A stretch of 22,189 bases of DNA from Pigoraptor chileana (lineage: Eukaryota; Opisthokonta; Filasterea), in contig CALSCR010003235.1 in assembly GCA_943704495.1 (NCBI GenBank), positions 1 to 22,189 of the forward strand. The letters run 5' to 3'. Below, one piece after another: positions 1 to 10,200 of the stretch (positions within the stretch are counted from its first letter, which is position 1; every line of letters begins with the position of its first letter). The translations under genes were made by a program, and so were the position numbers. Under the pieces are notes generated by a model. The model had not been told where the DNA came from, ran no database searches, and worked only from the letters and a program-made list of their open reading frames with translations.

Positions 1-75
<75 letters not shown>
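1..75. repeat. (GT)n microsatellite at the intron-exon boundary
   Basis: An almost pure GT dinucleotide run, interrupted once near 57, runs directly into the CAG at 76-78 that serves as the 3' splice site of the first visible exon. No pyrimidine tract separates repeat and acceptor. The run continues beyond the window start, so its full length is unknown. Confidence 0.95.
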
Positions 76-78
76 CAG

Positions 79-1891
79 GAAATGGCCCTCGAACGGAGTC
101 CCGAGGGATTGGCTGCCGAAATCGCACTTGAAGAGCAGGCCATCAGAGCGATTGATGAGCAAGTGTTGGCTGACAGGCGCAAACTGGCGGACGTGTCTGG
201 GGTTAGTGAGATGCTGTGGTGGCCTTGAATTGGCCTTCATGTTTGCACTGGTGAACAACACAGTCAATTTGAAGCTTGAATTTTATGCAGGAAATGAAAA
301 CTCAATTTCATCCTCGTGCGCTATCCGCAGGGCAAGGCGGAAATCGCCGAGTGGCTATCTCGCTGCGCTGCTGGACAGAGCGCACTCGCCGCACTCGCTG
401 CTGGTTTGGGCAGTGATTCGGATGAGCTAAAGAGGTGTGTGTCTGTGTGTGAATGTGTGCGTGTGTGTATAAGTGTGGGTATATATATACGTATTTTTGT
501 GTCCAGACACCTTTTACATGTATATTCAACTGAATGGGGCCGTTTTGAATCCCAATTCTGACATGCTGCGTGTGCGATCAATGTGCTTTCGATGTATGCA
601 CACAGTTTGCGTGACGAGGTAAATGCAGAATCAGCCGACGTCGCCGGTCTTACTGCAGTGCTCATTCGCCAGCAAGAAGAAGCATCGTCTACTCGGAAGA
701 TAATTGCCGATTCAAGCACGAGACTTCCCGAACTCGAGGAGGAGAAACGACTTGCTGTGGCGGGTAAGAATTGAGCAAGGCAGTGCTTGCCGCAGTACAA
801 CGCTCTGACTGAACGCGTTTTTCTCGTACTTTATTTTAGGATACAATTTTAAGGAGGCGGGTCGAGTCGCCGCACTCATCAAAGAGCTGTCAAGCGTAAA
901 TACCGACGCCCTTGCGCGTATTGCACATCTGGAGGCCGAACTTGCAAGGACTCGCACTCTTTTGGATAATGCCAAAGAACAAGCTGAACGGGATCGTCTC
1001 CGACTTTACGAAATGGAGCGCAGCCATGGTGGGTGCACTGCACTGTCTTAGGGTTATATGTGATTGTGGAATGACTTCCAAGTTTGACAACCGTTTTTGT
1101 TGTTTTTTTGATCACAGATATTTCTGAACTGGACCGTTGGAAGGCGGTTTTTCTCGACCTTGTTGACCGACTGCAAAGGTGGGCGAGAAGGACGAATGTA
1201 TGGATCTCTCCTACGATTCTCGACAAGTTTTGCAATCTCCTTGTTCTGTCGTGAATCGCTCTTAGTGACAGCACCTCGTCGTTTATTTTTGCAGAGTACG
1301 TCTCAAGCAGTCGCAGTCAGCTGGCGGTCGGAGTGATATGAAGAGTGTTCTCTTGTACGAAATCGATGCCTGCCGGTTTCGAATAATGGGTCTATGCGCA
1401 AAGCACGATGTTGAACCAGATATTGACCTGGATGCGGATAAATGTGTGGATGTAAGCGTAGTGGCCAGTGGACCCCGGTCGACAGAGATTCAAGGTGAAT
1501 TGTGGTCACCCATACCCACCATGTCCACCGTCCTCCTCAAATTTCTTTTGTTTATTTTTTTCTCTCGAAAACATCTTCTGATTTAACGCAGAAGAATTGG
1601 TCCCAGAGCCGACTGATGGGGAGGTTAATGACTGTGCCAGGTCGTCACCAATTTTGCCGATGCCGAGCGATGCAGCGATTACCAATGAAAAGATTGCCTT
1701 CCTTCAAATGCGACTGCAGACAGCCATCGAGGCCGAAGATTATGAATTAGCTGGTGAGTTTTTCCAAGATGATTTTGATTTCAATAATTTGTCCTTTTGT
1801 GAGAAAACGCACATCTAACGGGCCCCTTCTCCTCAATCTTACAGCCTCTCTTCACGAAACACTACAGACAATGAAGGGTGGTCGCGAATAA
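79..1891 (+). CDS. Coiled-coil protein with C-terminal UVR-like motif (5' end missing)
   Basis: Eight exons can be joined in phase: 79-201, 331-434, 606-763, 840-1028, 1118-1178, 1295-1494, 1592-1753 and 1845-1891 (TAA 1889-1891). They give 347 residues; the start lies before the window. All junctions are GT-AG. The protein is mostly charged, Ala/Glu/Leu-rich helix of coiled-coil type. The end, about residues 313-342, contains AIEAEDYELAASL, a good match to the UVR motif first described in bacterial UvrB/UvrC and also found in some eukaryotic scaffold proteins, where it acts as a small helical hairpin for protein contacts. A second stretch near residue 130 (YNFKEAGRVAALIKEL) has a similar pattern. 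The gene is convergent with the next one. I do not recognise a named orthologue. A structural or scaffold role is inference; coding status is well supported by eight phase-consistent exons. Confidence 0.8.
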
Positions 1892-1930
1892 CCGTCACGT
1901 TTTATTTGGGGCGCGCTCAATATGTCATCT

Positions 1931-1936
1931 ATTAAA
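1931..1936 (+). terminator. Poly(A) signal ATTAAA of the UVR-motif gene
   Basis: ATTAAA, the commonest variant of the AATAAA signal, lies 40 bases past the TAA stop at 1889-1891. It is the first such hexamer downstream of the stop. Confidence 0.6.
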
Positions 1937-2364
1937 TCGTGCATTCAATTTTCTTGGTACACAAAAATTATTCTCTCAAATTTTCCTGCTATATTAAAAT
2001 ATCCACTGCAATAGGAAAAGCACGTTGATGGAACAATAAACGGACACACAAACGAAATGGAATTGATGACGAAGTCATTGGGGACAATTCTATTTACTAC
2101 ATACGCATACACACAAATAAAAATCAAAGTTCTCCAAACAAAGCTATGAAATGGAGTCAGTACTTTAATAATTTGATTTGGAGAAATTATGCAAGAGGGA
2201 GGAATGCCGCGAAAGATTGCGAACATATAACCCCGTCCCCAAAGAACAAATTTAAAAAATAATAATAATATTGTTTACGCCCTTTTCGACCTTGAAATGA
2301 ACAAACGTATCTGAGGGGTATATTAAAAATATATATGTAGATGTATGTAGTGTTATCCTATCCA

Positions 2365-2370
2365 TTTATT
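2365..2370 (-). terminator. Poly(A) signal AATAAA of the Sec14-PH gene
   Basis: TTTATT on the plus strand reads AATAAA on the minus strand, about 35 bases past the TGA stop of the Sec14-PH gene. Confidence 0.65.
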
Positions 2371-2404
2371 GTGCATTCTAGCACGAACACAACTTCAGAG
2401 TAAC

Positions 2405-3586
2405 CTACTGAGCGCTTGCCTTTTGACACTGCGCTTTGAGAGTGTCGACCCAATCGGCAAGGTCATCCTTTGACTCGGCAGCGAGTGGCATTTTGCGTCC
2501 GCCGCTGACGAGGTAGAAGAGGTCGCTCTTCTGACCGGGTTCATTCGGCACTTCAATCGAACAGGTCGCAAGATCATAGACGCGATTGGGTTTGTCCGCG
2601 CCCCTTTCCGTGTAATAGTAGAGACTACCACGACTGATGACGAAGTAGCGGGCCTTCCATGCTGTTGTTCCAAAATAGCCGCCACTACCCTGCTTCTGCA
2701 AGAACCCGCTTTTCACCGCGTCAGAGTCCACATCGTCAGCAGAAACAGTAAGCTTCGACATAGCCGCAACAAATGACTCTTCTTCCGAAGGGCGCTTCTT
2801 TTTTCCGGCTTCGGCGGTCTTCCGACCCGCGATCCAGTCGGCCACGTTGAACTTGCTGGTGCCGCCAAAGGAAGGCAACCTGTTCTCGCGGTCAATCTTC
2901 TCCTCCAGCTCGCTGGATGCCATAACTTGGAACTTGTCGACGGCTGCCTGCGTCATCCACGGGCGCACCACCTTCCACACGGCCCTGAAATACCACGGCA
3001 CGTTGACCGCATACGAGTGCGGAATGAATGGGTAGCGCTTGGCGAGGTCCAGCGAGAGCTTGGCCAGACGTGGGCTTGTTTGACGCAGCGACCAGTCGCC
3101 GTAGTCAAGTACCGCACAGAACTCGAAGACAGGCGGCGTTATCTCGAGCAGACGCTCGAACATGTATGCAAACGCCTGGAGCATCTCGCGCTCTTCAATC
3201 TCCGCAGGCTGAAAGTTGCACCAGCGGAGAACGACAAGCGGGCGACCGAGGCGGTCCTTACAGTCCGTAACTGTCAGCAAATCGCGTTGCAAAAATTCCG
3301 CAACATCGTCAATGCCAATGTGGTCGACGTGGAACTGTCGCTTCCACGACAGGTAGTCGATGGCAGCATCTTTCGCCGCCTCTTCCTCGCCGGTATTATA
3401 GCGCAGAAAGCGGAGAAGCAGAAGCTCGTCGCACTCGTGCCCGCCCCACAGATTGCTTGGAACGGCGCCGCTCATCCGCTTGACGGCTGCGCGCTCTTCC
3501 GACGACATTTGAGCGCTTTGAGCCATTCTATTGATGAAAATATCCGCACTCTCTTCTTGTCCTGTCCTTTCTTTTTCTTTCGACAT
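2405..3586 (-). CDS. Sec14-like (CRAL-TRIO) plus PH domain lipid-binding protein
   Basis: Single exon, 393 residues, ATG at 3586-3584. Residues about 50-95 form a CRAL-TRIO N-terminal helical region (LLLLRFLRYN); about 100-245 form the Sec14 lipid-binding fold, with DRLGRPLVVLRW, the helix around FERLLEITPP, FIPHSYAVNVPWYFRAVW and the LPSFGGT ending that parallels LP..YGG in Sec14 proteins. After an acidic-basic linker, residues about 291-388 form a PH domain (SGFLQKQG, WKARYFVI, closing Trp in LADWVDTL). Sec14 proteins bind or exchange phosphatidylinositol and other lipids, and PH domains often bind phosphoinositides, so a membrane-directed lipid-transfer or lipid-sensing role is likely. The order Sec14 then PH is unlike yeast Sec14, which lacks PH. 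It has no introns, in contrast to its neighbours. It shares a divergent promoter with the MRCK-type kinase. The ligand cannot be told from sequence. Confidence 0.93.
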   Translation of the reverse strand: MSKEKERTGQEESADIFINRMAQSAQMSSEERAAVKRMSGAVPSNLWGGHECDELLLLRFLRYNTGEEEAAKDAAIDYLSWKRQFHVDHIGIDDVAEFLQRDLLTVTDCKDRLGRPLVVLRWCNFQPAEIEEREMLQAFAYMFERLLEITPPVFEFCAVLDYGDWSLRQTSPRLAKLSLDLAKRYPFIPHSYAVNVPWYFRAVWKVVRPWMTQAAVDKFQVMASSELEEKIDRENRLPSFGGTSKFNVADWIAGRKTAEAGKKKRPSEEESFVAAMSKLTVSADDVDSDAVKSGFLQKQGSGGYFGTTAWKARYFVISRGSLYYYTERGADKPNRVYDLATCSIEVPNEPGQKSDLFYLVSGGRKMPLAAESKDDLADWVDTLKAQCQKASAQ

Positions 3587-3658
3587 AACGCTTTGGATGC
3601 AAGCATTATCGGTTTTTTTGTAAGCATGGATTCACCCATCCATGGGCATGGGCATGGG

Positions 3659-3659
<1 letters not shown>

Positions 3660-3713
<54 letters not shown>

Positions 3714-3720
3714 GTGTGTG
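3660..3720. repeat. (TG)n microsatellite
   Basis: About 30 TG units with one TGCG interruption near 3709, preceded by three CATGGG units. Located upstream of the Sec14-PH gene, in whose sense direction it reads CA. Confidence 0.95.
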
Positions 3721-3998
3721 TCTGCGGACAATTGCCGTCCATACTACAGTAGCTACACAATTTGTCGGGACTCACCCGGCAGACACCAAAACAAGCAAAT
3801 CAAACAAACCAGCAGCACGTGACCACTCGCAGTTGCTGCTTCACCCGGCACAATATACTGAGGCTGTGTGCGAACATGGCCCATTTTTGACGCGGAATGC
3901 CAATTCATTCCCCCGGTGGGCTTCGCGAGTCCCCTTGTTGTTTGGTCGTTTCGTCTCTGAGACACATCGGCACAAACAGTCTCACACAGAGAGGCAAG

Positions 3999-4021
3999 CA
4001 CACACACACGCACACACGCAC

Positions 4022-4058
<37 letters not shown>

Positions 4059-4094
4059 CTCTCTCTCTCTTTCACACACCGACACACACACACT
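3999..4094. repeat. Compound (CA)n-(CT)n-(CA)n microsatellite
   Basis: A CA tract with CACG interruptions (about 3999-4054), then CT repeats to about 4070, then CA again to 4094. It lies upstream of the kinase gene, in whose sense direction it reads CA. It is complementary to the TG tract at 3660-3720. Confidence 0.95.
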
Positions 4095-4235
4095 GAGCTG
4101 CATGGGTACTTGTAATATGACACGCTCAATAATAGAGTGCAATAGTACATATTGGAGGGTACACACGTGGTCACAACATCTCGAAGAACTCCCTTCCCTT
4201 CATCCACGCAAAGCACACGGCCTGCCGCGTGGAAA

Positions 4236-7200
4236 ATGGCCTCCGCCGCGTCGCGGCAGTCTCTCGAGGCGCGCATTCGCCTTGTGGAGGAGGCTCTTAG
4301 CGGCCGCCGCAAGGATGTGGCGGATCCCACAGTTAGCGTGGAAAACTTACTCGATACACTCAACGTTCTTTACGAAGAGTGCGACTCTCCCGCCCTAAAG
4401 AAGGAGAAGAGTGTGGCCACGTTCGTTGAGATGTTTCGTGGCGTCGTCGAGCGAATTCGTTCCGCGCGCTTCAAGCGGACTGATTTTGAGACCATCAAAG
4501 TTATTGGCCGCGGCGCTTTTGGCGAGGTGCACGTCGTGAAGAACAAGGACACCGGGCGCATCTACGCCATGAAGCTGCTGAATAAGTGGGATATGCTCAA
4601 GCGGCAGGAGACGGCTTGCTTCCGAGAGGAGCGCGATGTTCTTGTGTATGGCGACGGACGCTTCATCACGAGCCTGCACTATGCATTCCAGGACGAGAAC
4701 TATCTGTATCTCGTCATGGAGTACTACTGCGGCGGCGACCTGCTGACGCTGCTGAGCCGTTTTGAGGACCGCCTGCCGGAGGACATGATCCGCTTCTACG
4801 CCGCCGAAATTGTGCTGGCCCTGGAGTCCATTCATCGCATCGGATACGGTGAGTGTGTGTTTGTCTAGCACTGTGAATTGTTTTGGTGTGCTGTGGCATG
4901 TGCATAGAATCTTAGTTTGTTGTGGTTGTGCATCTGTGGGTAAATCCCTCGCTGCTGACGACGTCAACTCCAACTGTTGGCTTCACTCGGCTGGCACAGT
5001 CCACCGCGACCTCAAGCCCGACAACATTCTCCTCGACGCCAATGGTCATATCCGCCTGGGCGACTTTGGCTCGTGTGTCCGCATCCCCGAGGGCAAAATG
5101 ATACGCTCGAGCGTTGCCGTAGGAACGCCCGATTACATTTCGCCTGAAATCCTGCGGTCTGTTGAGGGCGGCGGCGAATACGGCCGTGAGTGCGACTGGT
5201 GGTCGCTGGGCGTGGTTGTGTATGAAATGCTCTATGGCGTCACTCCGTTTTACTCAGAATCGCTTGTTGGCACATACGGAAAGATCATGAACCACGAAAA
5301 GTCGTTGGAGTTTCCCGAGGACGACGAAGTGCAGCCGAGTGACGAGGTCCGCGACCTCGTGCGTCGCCTGTGCTGCCTGCGCGAGAAGCGCCTGGGCCGT
5401 GCCAACATTGACGAAATCAAGCGTCACGTGTTCTTCGCGGGCATCGACTGGGACAAACTACGCGATGGCCCCGCCCCGTTTGTGCCCGAAATCGGCAGCG
5501 CTGCGGACACGAGCAACTTTGAAGACATTGACGATGTGCCGCCGCTGGAGAAGGTGAAGCGGCCGGCGTCGAGCAAGGCGTTCACTGGCGACCAGCTTCC
5601 GTTTGTCGGTTTTACGTTCACGAGGGAGTCTGTCATATCGGACCGCCTTGTCGATGCGAATGCGCCGCAGCCGCCGATGACCACGCCAAACCGGCGACTG
5701 TCGTCGGTGCCGCCCCCGTCGCTCCTCACGGTCGACACGCCGCCTGCTCGGCCCGTGCCGGAGGGCGCGTCCGCCAGCCAGCGCCATAGCGCACCCGGCG
5801 ATGCGGAGGCCCGCGCGCGCCTGGAGCAGCAGATTGCGCAGCTAACGGACCGCATTGCCGAGCTTGAGGAGCAACTGCAGCTGCAGGTTGGGGCGTCGGC
5901 ACGCGGCGAGGACGACAAGGTCGTGCGTCGGTTGGAGCGCGAGAAGAAGGAACTCGAGTCGCGCCTGGACGAAGCGACAGCGCGCCTGCAGACGAGCGAG
6001 AAGATGCGCAAAATGCTCAAGGACTCAAAGGACGAGCTGGAGGCGACGGTGAGATCGACCGGGACATGCGTTGTCATACCTGCTGCTGGGACTCATGTCT
6101 TGTGCGTTGGCCGTTGTCGTTGCTGCAAATGACTGCATGATGATGAGGGTGATGAATGAGGCTGATGTTGATGTTGATGTTGTTATGTTGTTGGTTGTTG
6201 TTGTTGTTACTGATGTGGTTGTTGCTGTTGTTACTGATGTTGTTGTTACTGATGTTGTTGTTACGGATGTTGTTGTTACGGATGGTGATGATGGTGAGGA
6301 TGGTGACAGTGACGATGACATAGTTTTGATTAAGAAAGAGGTTGTCCGCTGATTTTAATTGGTTTCTCATTGCAGGTGAGCGCGCTCGAAACACGCACGT
6401 CAAAGGCAAAGAAAGAAGTTGCTGACCTGCAGGCCGAGAAGCAGCGCCTCGAGGGTGCTGCGGAAGAGAATGAAGAAAAGGCACAGGAGGCAACGACAAA
6501 ACTCTCGCGTGCAGAGCGCGATTTGCGCGAACGCAAGGCCGAGCTTGAGTCTGTGCAGGCACAACGGGACCAGGCCAAGGCGGAGACGCTTGCCGGGGAG
6601 AAGAAGCGGCTTGAGCTGCAAGGGCAGCTGGACGACGCCCTCGCGGAGGCGCGCAAGGAGCGTCTCGCGCGCACGAAGGCAGAGCGCCTGCTCAAGTCGG
6701 CTGAGGGCGACCTGGAGGATGCCCGCAGTCGCGTCAGTGCGCGCGGGGCGGGGGACGCGGCCCAGCTGCAGCAGCAACGGGAGCGCGAGTTTGCCGAGGA
6801 GCGATCGCGGCTGGAAGCGCTTGCACACGAGCACGAGGACGCCCTGCGGCTGCTCACCGAGCAGCTGGCTGAAGCAAAGGCCGCTGCAAAAGAGGCCGTG
6901 GAATCCCGCGCCGCCCTTGAAACCGAGGTGCGTGCGCTATTTTGCGGCCGCTGTTGTGGTTGGCGGTGTCGGATGCGTTCTTTGTTGCAGTATGGCTGTT
7001 TGTATCGACGCGTATGTCTGAATCCATAGCGCTGTGGGTAAAAACACTTGGTGATCTGAGAATGCTATGCACTTTCTAAACTTCGGTTTTCTATTTTCGC
7101 GCAGATCGAGGGACTGCGGAGCTCCCTACAGCGCACCCGCCGCACCAGTGTCGTGACGGAGGATGCCATTGCAGATGTCGCTCGCAAGTATGACAAAGAG

Positions 7201-10200
7201 ATGGAGTCTCTCAAGAAGGCTGTTCAGGCCGCCGTTGACGACGCCGAGCTGATCCGCACCCGCGGCGCATCGGAGGCCGCTGAACTTAAGGCACAGATGG
7301 AGCGCGCAGTGGAGAAGGAGCGGGAGACGCGCCAGTTTTTGGCGGAGGAAGAGAAGGGCAGGGTGCAGCTGCAGACCTTGCTTGAAGATGCGCGTAGGGA
7401 CGCTGCCGACGCCCGCGCTCAGCTTGAAAAGGCGCTGTCGAGCCTGGACGAGACAAAAGGGGAGCTGGTGGACGCCGCTGCGGCTCTGCATGACGAGAAG
7501 GACCGCCGCGAGAAGGCTGAGTACACTGTCGATAAGCTGCAGGCTGAGGTCAGCAATTTGCGGCGGAAGCAGGAAACAAAAGATATTGATTGGGAGCGCC
7601 GGCGAACGCAGAAAGTTGAGCGTCAAGAGCTCAAGATTATCCAGCAGGACCTCGAAGCGGAGATCCAGGCGAAGCTGGCGATCGAGGCTGCATTCCAGCA
7701 GCTCAAGGCACAGAAGGAGGCGGTGGATCGGGAAATCGAGGAGGTGCGCTCGTCGCACGCCGAAATGGAGACGGAGCTCCGCACTCTGAGAGAGGAGCGC
7801 CAGGAAGAAATGAAGAAAAAATGGCGGAAGGGTGAGTTTCGTGTGAACACGTGCCGCGGTCGGTGCACATTTGAATTGTGCGGCGTTGCGTCATTCCACC
7901 GTCACAATGACGGGGTGGTTGATATTGTGCTGCACTGTGCGCAATCGCTTCGTATTTACAATTTCCTGGGACTAGTATTTACAATTTCCTGGGACTTTGT
8001 TCGTTGTGTGTGTGTCTGTGTGTGTATGTGTATGTTGTATGTGTGTGCTTGTGCATCCTCGGTCACGCTCGTTTTTGCAGACTTTGTCGAGCGCCCCATC
8101 ACGCCCGCCAGCAGCAGCGCGACTCTTCCTCGGGGTGCCAGCCAGCTCTCGGTCATTCGGTCGTCTTCGTTTGCGTCTGGCTCGGATTCTGTGCCGGACC
8201 TGCGCGAGGCCGCCCTGATGGGTGCGACTGTGGGCCGCATGTCCGCCACTACAACCGCGAAGGTGGGCTCCTTTGTGGACGTCTCGAGTGTGGGCGAGGA
8301 CGCTTCCGAGGCCACCAATGTCGGGACCACAGCACACTCACACTCGGCGGCGTCGGCTGTCGAGGCCGGCGGGAAAGCACACAAGTTTGCGGTGCGCTCG
8401 TTTTACAACCCCACCAAGTGCGACGTGTGTGGCATGCCGCTGCTTGGGCTCATGCGGCAGGGCATTGTCTGCGACGACTGCGGCTACAACTGCCACCACA
8501 ACTGCCAGGCGGGCGCGTTTCAGCGCTGCCCAACGCCCGCAAACCAGAAGGGTGGGTTGCCCGGGATCGGTCGCGCTCCGACGCTTGCGCTGTGTTCTCT
8601 GAACGGTTGAATGTGGTGCCTGCTTGTGTGTATGTGCTGTTGCAATTTTTGCTGTTCTTAAATATCGGCCTCGCGCGTTTATGTGTGCAGGTCTTCAGCT
8701 CCGCGACCCAATGCAACCATCGGGCGTGGTTATGGAAGGCTTTTTGCGCGTGCCACGACCCGGCGGTGTTCGCAAGGGATGGCGGCGCCACTACGTTGTG
8801 CTTGCTGGAGCACAGATGCTGCTATTTAACGGGGAAGACCAAAAGCAAGGCCAAGAGATCATCTCGACCATCGACCTCAGGTAAGCGTTATATTCTTCTT
8901 CTGTCTGCCCCTGCACGGAATGCAGTGAGACTGCGTCGCGAGTAGGAGTAGAAGGATGGGGGGGAAGAGGGGAATGGAGGTGGGATGGCAGCGGTCGCAG
9001 TGTACTAACAGTGCCCCTGTGTATCCACTCATCTCCGCAGGGCGTCGGATTTCCGCGTTGAAAATGTCTCGCACGCTGACGTCATTCACGCAAATCGCAA
9101 GGAGATTCCGCTCATTTTCCGCGTTGTGTATTCGACGGAAACGTCCAAGCGTCAGATTTTCTTCCAAGCCGACACTGAAGCGGCAAAGGTCACGTGGGTG
9201 ACAAATATCGCGCGGGTTGCCAGCATTGTCACGCGAGAAAGCGATTCCCCGGTGGGTGGCTGTGTTGATGTGGCGTGGCGTCCTGATCTCTGTTTGTGGG
9301 TGTGTGTTGTGGGTTATGCGACATCAAGTGTTGTTGAATGACGCGTTGGTATTGTGTGTGTATGTGTGTGTGTGTGCCACCTAATGTGCTCACATGGAAT
9401 GCGTGTGTGTTTGCTGTGCGCCGAATGCGGCAGCTTCTTGCATGCCGCGCACTGTTTGACAGCGCTTCGTGCGGCGAGCCGATTGGCACCGTCCTCCGCT
9501 CGGTGTCGTGCATTGTGCGCACCGACCGCTTTCTTCTTTTTGGCAGCGACGACGGGCTGTGCTGCATCAAGCTCTATGTCCAGACTGGTAGGGACGAGTC
9601 TTAACACCCCGCACGTCGCACTTTGCATTTGTGGGAAATCTGTGTGTTACTTAAGTATATGCGAAAGCCACACTGTTATTGATGTGACCGAATTTCAACT
9701 GCATGCAGGAGGGCTCTCGAAGTTCGGCGAAGGGAAGCGTGTTGCCCAGATGGAAGTGCTCGCGGCAGAGAAGCTTGTTGTTCTGATCACTGGTATGTGT
9801 CGATATATGGCTGATCACTTGCTGACGTGGATTCGTGTACGTTGTATGTGTGCATTTTGAGTCCTAAAGGTCCAACTCTGACATACCGCCTACGATACGA
9901 ATCTCATCTCGCATCTTCCTTACGTTTTCTCTCTCTTGTGGAGCTGTGGAGTCCATGGGCGCGCCTAAGACACTGACTTGAATCCTACATCTCTCTATCT
10001 CTCTCTGTTGGGCAATTTTGCGTTGGCAGGCAAATCCCGCCAGTTGCGCGTCATGCAAATGGCTGCTTTTGAGGCCGACGGGGGCTCCCTGGCGCCCGCT
10101 CTTGATGAGACCAAGGGCTGCACCTTCTTCGCCACTGGCACGTACCAGAAGGTCACGTGCATTGCTGTAGCAATCAAGCGCAAGATCCTCCTCTACAATG

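Larger units (their letters stand above)
1892..2404. other. AT-rich spacer between two convergent genes
   Basis: This 513-base stretch separates the stop codons of two genes that point at each other. It is visibly richer in A and T than the flanking exons and holds poly(A) hexamers for both sides (1931-1936 on +, 2365-2370 on -). A 93-codon frame on the minus strand (1945-2226) has AT-driven composition, no recognisable domain and no splice logic; I regard it as chance. I see no other gene here. Confidence 0.7.
3587..4235. promoter_or_regulatory. Divergent promoter region with two facing CA/GT tracts
   Basis: 649 bases separate the start codons of the Sec14-PH gene (-) and the kinase gene (+). 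The region holds three CATGGG hexamers (about 3641-3658), a (GT)n tract (about 3660-3720), a (CA)n plus (CT)n compound tract (about 3999-4094) and two CACGTG E-boxes (3816-3821 and 4164-4169). Read in each gene's own direction, both upstream tracts are CA. No TATA box is obvious. Promoter function is inferred from position only. Open frames crossing it are repeat-driven. Confidence 0.6.

Noticed and set aside
1945-2226. 93-codon minus-strand frame in the AT-rich spacer
   Set aside because: No domain, AT-driven composition, and placed between two convergent poly(A) signals.
3660-4094. CRISPR-like or other direct-repeat array
   Set aside because: These are simple dinucleotide tracts with no spacers.
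2927-4096. Long + strand frame crossing the Sec14-PH gene and the (TG)n tract
   Set aside because: It is the antisense shadow of the Sec14-PH exon extended through dinucleotide repeats read as Val-Cys and His-Thr.
5424-6077. 217-codon Ser/Arg-rich minus-strand frame
   Set aside because: Antisense shadow of GC-rich kinase exon 2; composition is explained by the reverse complement of charged codons.
9945-9987. Possible C/D-box snoRNA in a kinase intron
   Set aside because: A CTGA is present but no matching C box or terminal stem could be found, and another copy lies outside any gene model.
9945-9987. tRNA gene or intact tRNA-derived SINE
   Set aside because: GACTTGAATCC recalls tRNA sequence, but no cloverleaf or properly spaced A and B boxes could be drawn.
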